From SAR324 cluster bacterium (GTDB lineage Bacteria; SAR324; NAC60-12), in contig JANQJU010000010.1 of NCBI GenBank assembly GCA_028281495.1, positions 1 through 64,000 of the forward strand: a stretch of DNA of 64,000 nt. The letters run 5' to 3'. The notes beneath the pieces were generated by a model that was given only the letters and a program-made list of their open reading frames with translations, searched no databases and was not told the origin of the DNA. The first letter of the stretch is position 1; each line of letters starts with the position of its first letter. Of the stretch, positions 59,212 to 64,000 are shown in pieces. The position numbers and the translations under genes are program-made.

Positions 59212-60411
59212 TTATTTCAAAAATTCTTTGCGAGCAATGATCAAAAAGATACGGCCTCGTTGTTTCATATGACCTGCTTTCAGCTCGGCTTCCTTTCCAT
59301 GTCCCCAGAATAGATCGGCCCGACCGTGTCCTCGGATTGCCCCACCGGTATCTTGCACCAACACAAATCGGTGAACGGGCTGATAATCGATCACATGATC
59401 GTGATCAAATACAGGTTCTTCGGTTTCAATGAACGCAAGCGCTCCACGAGGGATCAACTTTCGATCCATCGCAATGGAGCGGTGTGGCGTGAGCGGGACT
59501 TCGATGTAACCCAAAGGACCCTCTTCTACTGAACGAAAAAAGGTATAACTCGGATTGTAATTGAGAATATCCGGCACTTCATCCGGATGTTCTTTGAGAT
59601 AGGTTTTGATAGCCTGCATCGACATTTTCGCACGGGAAATTTTATTTTCCTGAATCAAGAGACGCCCAATCGCACGGTACGGATGTCCGTTTTGACCAGC
59701 GTAGTTCACCCGTTTTAAATCACCATTGGGCAAACGGAGGAGCCCCGAACCTTGAATCTGAAGAAAAAACAGATCCACATCGTTTCGAACATAAGCCAGG
59801 GGTTTGGCTCGATCTTTCAATGAATTCTCATAAGCGATTTCGTTACGGGAGTCATAGGGAACGAAACGCTTGCCTTTCACCCGTCCTAAGATCCGTTTGC
59901 CTTTGAATTCTTCTTTAAACAATCCCAAATCCACCCGAATCAAGTCATCCGGCATCGCATAGAGAGGCACCGGATATTCCTTCGAAGGCTGAAGGTCCCC
60001 TTCGAGCATCGGCTCATAGTAGCCTGTGAAAAATGCACTTCCTGTATCGTTTTTGCTTTCCAAGAAACGGAATTTTTTTTGTAGCTCCTGTTGGAGAGCC
60101 GGGCCTTCGTAAGTTTGTACTGTCTCTAAAAACAAACGAAGTGAGGCTTCCACCTCGCGGGCAGTATAAGACGTGCCTCCGTAGTCAAAAGTACGCGAAT
60201 CAGGGAGACGACGATAATAGCGAAGCGATTGCTCCACCGCCGGAGCCAAGTCTTGCCACACCAAATCGTCTTGCCACACGATGGATTGGTCTGAATGTTC
60301 GACCAAACTTTGAAGAATGGGCTCTTGGGTGACTTCTTGGGACGTCGTACATCCGGCGAGACCCAAGACGACCCAACATGCAATTAAGTACCAGGTGCTG
60401 CTTACTTTCAT
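59212..60411 (-). CDS. mltA: Membrane-bound lytic murein transglycosylase A
   Basis: This protein of about 399 residues begins with a lipoprotein signal (WVVLGLAGC, lipobox LAGC near residue 21), so it should be anchored to the outer membrane after lipidation. The MltA core (TGYYEPMLEG, RVKGKRFVPYDSRNEI, IQGSGLLRLPNG) and the 3D domain (VLVQDTGGAIRGHGRADLFWG) with its conserved aspartates are present. It cleaves the MurNAc-GlcNAc bond to give 1,6-anhydro-MurNAc. The start at 60411 has GGAGGG five bases before it. The frame extends upstream, but that would put 16 residues before the signal peptide. Confidence 0.94.
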   Translation of the reverse strand: MKVSSTWYLIACWVVLGLAGCTTSQEVTQEPILQSLVEHSDQSIVWQDDLVWQDLAPAVEQSLRYYRRLPDSRTFDYGGTSYTAREVEASLRLFLETVQTYEGPALQQELQKKFRFLESKNDTGSAFFTGYYEPMLEGDLQPSKEYPVPLYAMPDDLIRVDLGLFKEEFKGKRILGRVKGKRFVPYDSRNEIAYENSLKDRAKPLAYVRNDVDLFFLQIQGSGLLRLPNGDLKRVNYAGQNGHPYRAIGRLLIQENKISRAKMSMQAIKTYLKEHPDEVPDILNYNPSYTFFRSVEEGPLGYIEVPLTPHRSIAMDRKLIPRGALAFIETEEPVFDHDHVIDYQPVHRFVLVQDTGGAIRGHGRADLFWGHGKEAELKAGHMKQRGRIFLIIARKEFLK

Positions 60412-60439
60412 TTTACCCTCCTTGGTTAATGTTGGCATC

Positions 60440-61849
60440 CTAAGCGATTTGCAGTTCAATAGAGAGTTGCTCTCCTGCTTTGATCAGCTCGTCTCGAGCT
60501 TTTCGCGCTGCATTGCGAACGATCTCTGACAAAGCGGGATGGATGTGAACCATGTACAGCAAGTCTTCCAGTTTGCCTCCAAGTCGCATCAATGGAATGA
60601 CTTGATGGATCAACACGCTCGCTTCATGGCCAATGATGTGACATCCCAAGATTTTGTGGGTACGCCGCTCGATCAAGAATTTAACAAATCCGTATTCGGA
60701 CCGGAGGGCCATGCCCATCGCACTCTTGGAATACGGGTTGATTCCTACGACATAATCAGCATTCCGCGCTTTCAAATCATCTTCACGTTCGCCCACTCCG
60801 GCGATTTGGGGATGAGAAAACACTGCATGTGGCATTCCTGTATAGTCAATCGGTGTGTCCAAAGCTTGATGGATCACCGAGGCGAACAAGTATTGTCCCT
60901 CAAAGTTGGCACTGTGTCGAAATAAGTAGTTGCCCGCAATATCACCAAATGCCCACACATTTTCGGCGGTGGTGCGCAGGTACTCATCCACCTTGATATA
61001 TCCTTTGGGATGGGTTTCCACTCCGGCTTTTTCCAGGTCGAGTAAATCACAGTTGGGGATAACCCCTGCTGCGACAAAGACTTGATCGCAATCAATACTT
61101 TGGATTTGCCCTTCATCTTCGTACAGCACTTCAAACCGTCCGTTTTCATAACGAACTTCCGTGGGAGCTTTCCCCATATACACGTTGTGGTTTTGGCTGA
61201 AGATGCGTTCGAATTCTTCCCGAACTTCAAAATCTTCTCCTTTCAACATGCGGCTTCTGACAAACATATGAATTTCGGTGCCCAATGCCCCAAAATAGTA
61301 AGCCAGCTCCGCCGCAATATAACCTCCTCCAATCACCACCATTTTTTTAGGAAATTGATCGAGTCGTAAGGCTTCGGTGCTGGTGATATAGGGCACATCA
61401 GCCAGCCCTTTGATGGGAGGGACGTAAGGTCTTGCTCCTGCCGCGATAAAAACCTTATCCCCTCGAATTTCGTCATCCCCGATACGCAAAGTCCGTTCCC
61501 CCACAAACCGGGCATGGCCGCGATACCAATCCAAGTTTGGGTTGGCTTCCACACCGGGATTGATACTCAGTGATTCTTCGTCAATCGTTTGGGAGACTCG
61601 CCGTACCAGTGTCGGAAAATCCACATCATATCCACGGGGTAGTATTTGATATCGATTGGCTTCGTCGATAGTGGTTGCGACTTCTGCCGCATGGATGAGC
61701 ATTTTGGAAGGAATACATCCCCGATTGAGGCAAGTCCCACCCAATCGATCCTTTTCGACCAATGCGACTTTATAACCCAGTTTTGAAGACGGAGTGGAAA
61801 TCTTTGCACCCCCACCTGAACCAATCACAATGATATCGTAATGTTGCAT
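60440..61849 (-). CDS. Class I pyridine nucleotide-disulfide oxidoreductase
   Basis: This FAD flavoprotein of about 469 residues belongs to the dihydrolipoamide dehydrogenase/mycothione reductase group. It shows an FAD loop IVIGSGGGAKIS, the redox pair GGTCLNRGCIPSK near residue 38, the NAD(P) loop VIGGGYIAAELA near residue 170, VWAFGDIAGN, and the C-terminal HIHPALSEIVRNA supplying the His-Glu pair of the partner subunit. The FAD loop departs from the usual GxGPGG form and resembles mycothione-reductase-like relatives. The start at 61849 follows GGGAG. The partner disulfide substrate is unknown. No 2-oxoacid dehydrogenase genes lie nearby. Confidence 0.85.
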   Translation of the reverse strand: MQHYDIIVIGSGGGAKISTPSSKLGYKVALVEKDRLGGTCLNRGCIPSKMLIHAAEVATTIDEANRYQILPRGYDVDFPTLVRRVSQTIDEESLSINPGVEANPNLDWYRGHARFVGERTLRIGDDEIRGDKVFIAAGARPYVPPIKGLADVPYITSTEALRLDQFPKKMVVIGGGYIAAELAYYFGALGTEIHMFVRSRMLKGEDFEVREEFERIFSQNHNVYMGKAPTEVRYENGRFEVLYEDEGQIQSIDCDQVFVAAGVIPNCDLLDLEKAGVETHPKGYIKVDEYLRTTAENVWAFGDIAGNYLFRHSANFEGQYLFASVIHQALDTPIDYTGMPHAVFSHPQIAGVGEREDDLKARNADYVVGINPYSKSAMGMALRSEYGFVKFLIERRTHKILGCHIIGHEASVLIHQVIPLMRLGGKLEDLLYMVHIHPALSEIVRNAARKARDELIKAGEQLSIELQIA

Positions 61850-61873
61850 GATAGCTCCCTTGATCAATAGATT

Positions 61874-62497
61874 TTAGCCAACTTGGTATTTTTGCACCAT
61901 CGAGGGCAACAAGCGTTCGATAGTGGTCACAATGATTTTTGTTGTGTGGTCGAATTCTAGATTAACCGGGCTTCTTTCTTGCTTGAAACCTAAGGTGGTT
62001 CGGGCGAGCGTTTCAGGAATCAAAGAGACAGAAAATCGATCCGGTTCGACAGAAACAACCGTCAGGCTCACCCCGTCAATAGCGATCCACCCTTTCGGAA
62101 CCAGATAGCGATTCCACTGCGGATCGTGTTGAATGAACACCTCTTGGTTGTTGGGAGAAGTTACAATGGATTGGATGGTTCCGATGGTATCGACATGCCC
62201 ATTCACTTGATGTCCGCCAATTTCATCACCATATCGAAAAGAGCGCTCCATATTGACACGATCTCCGACTTGTAAACTCCCCAGGTTGCTGCGGTTCAGC
62301 GACTCTTGAATGACATCAAAATCCACCAAGTCTTGTTCAATGGCTACAGCCGTTAAACAAACGCCATTGATCGCAACGCTGGCTCCAATTTCGAGTCCAT
62401 TCGTCCACTGATTTAGGTCAACTTGCAAACGTAGGCCCCCTTCTAATTTTTCTATAGAAACGACCGAACACAATGCTTTTACAATACCTGTAAACAT
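61874..62497 (-). CDS. ribE: Riboflavin synthase alpha chain
   Basis: This 207-residue protein catalyses dismutation of two 6,7-dimethyl-8-ribityllumazine molecules to riboflavin. It starts with the diagnostic MFTGIV and has two lumazine-binding repeats. The first includes ASVAINGVCLTAV and the second GGHQVNGHVD and IAIDGVSLTVV. The length matches the family. A GAGGAG run lies just before the ATG. It heads a minus-strand run with the flavin oxidoreductase, mltA, the FGE-fold gene and pbpC. No FMN riboswitch-like sequence was seen upstream, and no other rib genes are in the window. Confidence 0.95.
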   Translation of the reverse strand: MFTGIVKALCSVVSIEKLEGGLRLQVDLNQWTNGLEIGASVAINGVCLTAVAIEQDLVDFDVIQESLNRSNLGSLQVGDRVNMERSFRYGDEIGGHQVNGHVDTIGTIQSIVTSPNNQEVFIQHDPQWNRYLVPKGWIAIDGVSLTVVSVEPDRFSVSLIPETLARTTLGFKQERSPVNLEFDHTTKIIVTTIERLLPSMVQKYQVG

Positions 62498-62527
62498 GAC
62501 TCCTCAAATATTTCATTGTTAAACTAT

Positions 62528-62584
62528 GTCAACTTGGAAAAGTGGAGCTTTTCTTAGATCTTTTGGAAGTGATTTCAAGTTGAC
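62528..62584. repeat. Nested inverted repeat upstream of ribE
   Basis: GTCAACTTG (62528-62536) pairs perfectly with CAAGTTGAC (62576-62584), and inside lies the hairpin GAAAAG/CTTTTC (62537-62553). It falls between fxsA and ribE. It may end fxsA transcripts or shape the ribE leader. No U-tract follows. Confidence 0.45.
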
Positions 62585-62602
62585 GGAGAGTAAAAAAGAA
62601 GC

Positions 62603-62977
62603 TCAGAGTGAAAAATATTTTTTTAAATAATCTCGAATCGTATCAACACTCCACTGTCGGATGCTTGGAAAAATCAACGCGAATCCGAGCGCATCAGTAA
62701 AAAGCCCGGGAATGAAGAGGGAGACACCACTTATCATTAAAAGTAAGGTATCCACCAATTCTTCAGTGGGCATACGGCGGTTTTGAATTTCCGACTCCAA
62801 GAGGGTCCAAAGCGAAAAATCTTCGGTACGCATCAACCAGATTCCCAATGCTCCTGTAACGCCGCAAAGGACCAAGATGCTCACCAGCGAAACTTGGGAG
62901 CTGAGCTGGAATAGAATCCACAGTTCGACTGAGGGAACGATTAAAAAAAATAGGAGTAAAAGTAGACCTTGCATCAA
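62603..62977 (-). CDS. fxsA: FxsA family membrane protein
   Basis: This 124-residue inner-membrane protein has the FxsA layout: LFFLIVPSVELWILFQ in the first membrane segment, GALGIWLMR after the second, a cytoplasmic helix with PTEELVDTLLLMISGVSLFIPGLFTD, and a C-terminal amphipathic end. In E. coli FxsA overexpression blocks exclusion of phage T7 by plasmid F; the native role is unclear. The ATG lacks a strong ribosome-binding site. It diverges from the XRE-type gene. Confidence 0.9.
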   Translation of the reverse strand: MMQGLLLLLFFLIVPSVELWILFQLSSQVSLVSILVLCGVTGALGIWLMRTEDFSLWTLLESEIQNRRMPTEELVDTLLLMISGVSLFIPGLFTDALGFALIFPSIRQWSVDTIRDYLKKYFSL

Positions 62978-63004
62978 TTAAAACTTGTGCCCCAATTTTT
63001 GTTT

Positions 63005-63033
63005 TTGTTAGAATAGTAACTCATTGTTATTTT
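63005..63033 (+). promoter_or_regulatory. Promoter of the XRE-type regulator
   Basis: TTGTTA (63005-63010) and TATTTT (63028-63033) each match consensus at four of six bases and are exactly 17 bases apart. They lie 32 bases before the chosen start of the next gene. Confidence 0.45.
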
Positions 63034-63065
63034 TAGCATAATTGCACCCTTACAATAAGGTTCGC

Positions 63066-63722
63066 ATGGCAACCTCAAACAAATCAACTCATTCTTCTAA
63101 AACCGAAGAAGCCCCGGAAAAAGAAAACAAGGATCTGCGTAAAGACGCTTCGATGATCCGGCTGCTCGCTGAGTTGACCGGAACTGCAATTAAAATTGCT
63201 ACCAAGACCGGGGAAGCTTCCATGAAAGTCGGCAAAGCTTTTTTGCCACCGGAACGAGCTTCCATGATGCAAGAGGCAGGCTCGTACCTGCGAGACCTAA
63301 GAGAAGTGGCAGGATTGACAGTCAAAGAACTCGGTGAAGCCATGGATCTTGCCGATGATTCGATCCTAACTGCGGTTGAGAATGGAACGGCTACCTTATC
63401 CTTTGAATTGATTTTGCGTTTAGCTGCCGTTTTAGCCCGACATGACCCGCTTCCCTTTGTGCTCAAATTCACACGTACCTACAATCCCGAAGTTTGGAAA
63501 GTTTTTGAGGTGTGGGGGATGGATCGTCTTCCGATCCAATTGGAACGGGAGCGCCAATTCATCAATATCTACCGCCAACATGATGCTGCACGAAAACTTT
63601 CCGAGGACGGTTTCCAACATGTCCTGCAATTCACACAGGCTGCCTTTGAGATGGCCTTACATTTCGTAGCGGAAACAGAAAATATAAATGAGGAAAAGGA
63701 AGATAAAACTGAAAAAGAATAA
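63066..63722 (+). CDS. XRE-family helix-turn-helix protein
   Basis: This protein of about 218 residues has a charged N-terminus and a helical stretch (TGTAIKIATKTGEASMKVGKAF). Its HTH_3/XRE domain (about 80-130) is YLRDLREVAGLTVKELGEAMDLADDSILTAVENG. The helical C-terminal region has TYNPEVWKVFEVWGMDRL and an acidic Glu/Lys tail. Such proteins bind DNA through the HTH. The target is unknown, but its own upstream region shared with fxsA is a natural candidate. The ATG at 63066 has AAGG six bases before it. The frame extends eight codons upstream without such a site. Confidence 0.82.
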   Translation: MATSNKSTHSSKTEEAPEKENKDLRKDASMIRLLAELTGTAIKIATKTGEASMKVGKAFLPPERASMMQEAGSYLRDLREVAGLTVKELGEAMDLADDSILTAVENGTATLSFELILRLAAVLARHDPLPFVLKFTRTYNPEVWKVFEVWGMDRLPIQLERERQFINIYRQHDAARKLSEDGFQHVLQFTQAAFEMALHFVAETENINEEKEDKTEKE

Positions 63723-63745
63723 AAGGGATAGCTAGAAAACATAAC

Positions 63746-63780
63746 CCTAACCGAAGCCTGCTGATGTAACTTCGGTTAGG
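63746..63780 (+). terminator. Stem-loop after the XRE-type gene
   Basis: CCTAACCGAAG and CTTCGGTTAGG form a perfect 11-base stem around a 13-base loop, starting 24 bases after the stop codon. There is no U-tract, so it may be a weak or Rho-assisted terminator, or the first stem of a longer structured RNA. Confidence 0.5.
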
Positions 63781-63856
63781 TCATGCCGAGAGGGGTATTA
63801 TGATGCGTCCATGCCTGAATAGGTAGAAGTATTATCGCTTCTTAGGTCGAACCCTA

Positions 63857-63937
63857 TCGACCTTGGCTCATGAGGCGGGAAAACATTATGACCAAGGTCG
63901 ACAGCTTTTCTGAACGACAGGAGCGGAGACTGTCGTT
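63857..63937. other. Two further stem-loops in the right-edge non-coding stretch
   Basis: TCGACCTTGG (63857-63866) pairs perfectly with CCAAGGTCGA (63892-63901), and adjoining TCAT/ATGA extends the stem past one bulge. AACGACAG (63913-63920) pairs with CTGTCGTT (63930-63937) around nine bases. No open frame of note lies here. The arrangement suggests a structured leader or small RNA, but no known family is recognised. Confidence 0.4.
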
Positions 63938-63960
63938 GCGAAGAGGTTTCTAACTCAATA

Positions 63961-64000
63961 GAAGGAGAAATTAATGTTCAAATGTTGAACATCACTCTAA
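63961..64000 (+). other. Possible leader or start of a gene cut by the window edge
   Basis: GAAGGAG (63961-63967) is followed seven bases later by ATG at 63974, but that frame stops after four codons. A second ATG at 63982 stays open to the edge. Both lie in the perfect palindrome ATGTTCAA-ATG-TTGAACAT (63974-63992). Too little sequence remains to identify a gene. Confidence 0.25.

Noticed and set aside
62498..62602. FMN riboswitch upstream of ribE
   Set aside because: The stretch is too short and does not show the conserved RFN core sequences; only inverted repeats are seen.
63741..63940. tRNA or tmRNA at the right edge
   Set aside because: The stems do not form a cloverleaf, and no anticodon, T-loop sequence or CCA end could be placed.

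Overview
The window looks like a Gram-negative bacterial chromosome of roughly balanced base composition. The right part carries a murein lipoprotein transglycosylase (MltA), a penicillin-binding protein 1C, a SutA-like small protein and an FxsA protein. Together these point to a proteobacterium, possibly gammaproteobacterial, but no rRNA or other marker settles the taxon. No tRNA, rRNA, CRISPR array or insertion sequence was found.

Left edge (1-1950): a cut-off Rpn-type nuclease/transposase gene, a short-chain dehydrogenase, and a GNAT acetyltransferase whose 3' end is followed by a degenerate copy of its own C-terminal motif.

Centre (1948-42461): a two-gene hybrid PKS-NRPS operon of about 40.5 kb, read right to left. 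The first gene is a single 30.5 kb frame (10,164 aa). It encodes FAAL-ACP, KS-AT-ACP, aminotransferase, methyltransferase, C-A(Thr)-T-sulfotransferase, C-A(Thr)-T, C-A(Ala)-T-E, C-A(Phe)-T, C-A(Gln-like)-T and Cy-A(Cys)-oxidase-T. The second gene (3,340 aa) overlaps it by ATGA and encodes docking-C-A(Gln)-T-E-C-A(Gly)-N-methyltransferase-T-TE. Read colinearly, the product is a lipopeptide: a beta-amino (perhaps alpha-methyl) fatty acyl unit, then Thr or dehydrobutyrine, Thr, D-Ala, Phe, Gln, thiazole, D-Gln and N-methylglycine, released by a thioesterase and probably macrocyclised. The sulfotransferase built into the first Thr module is the most unusual part. No phosphopantetheinyl transferase, exporter or regulator lies nearby.

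Flank (42.7-49 kb): a hotdog thioesterase on the NRPS strand, a RimJ-like acetyltransferase, a cobalamin-binding-type radical SAM protein, two polytopic GT-C-like glycosyltransferases and a glutathione S-transferase. A role for these in finishing the lipopeptide is possible but unproven.

Right part (49-64 kb): a UvrD/Rep helicase diverges from ftsY, which has a membrane anchor and is translationally coupled to two tandem paralogous membrane proteins of unknown function. A minus-strand run then reads fxsA, ribE, a flavin disulfide reductase, mltA, a periplasmic FGE-fold protein, pbpC and the SutA-like gene. The window ends with an XRE-type regulator and a non-coding stretch rich in stem-loops.
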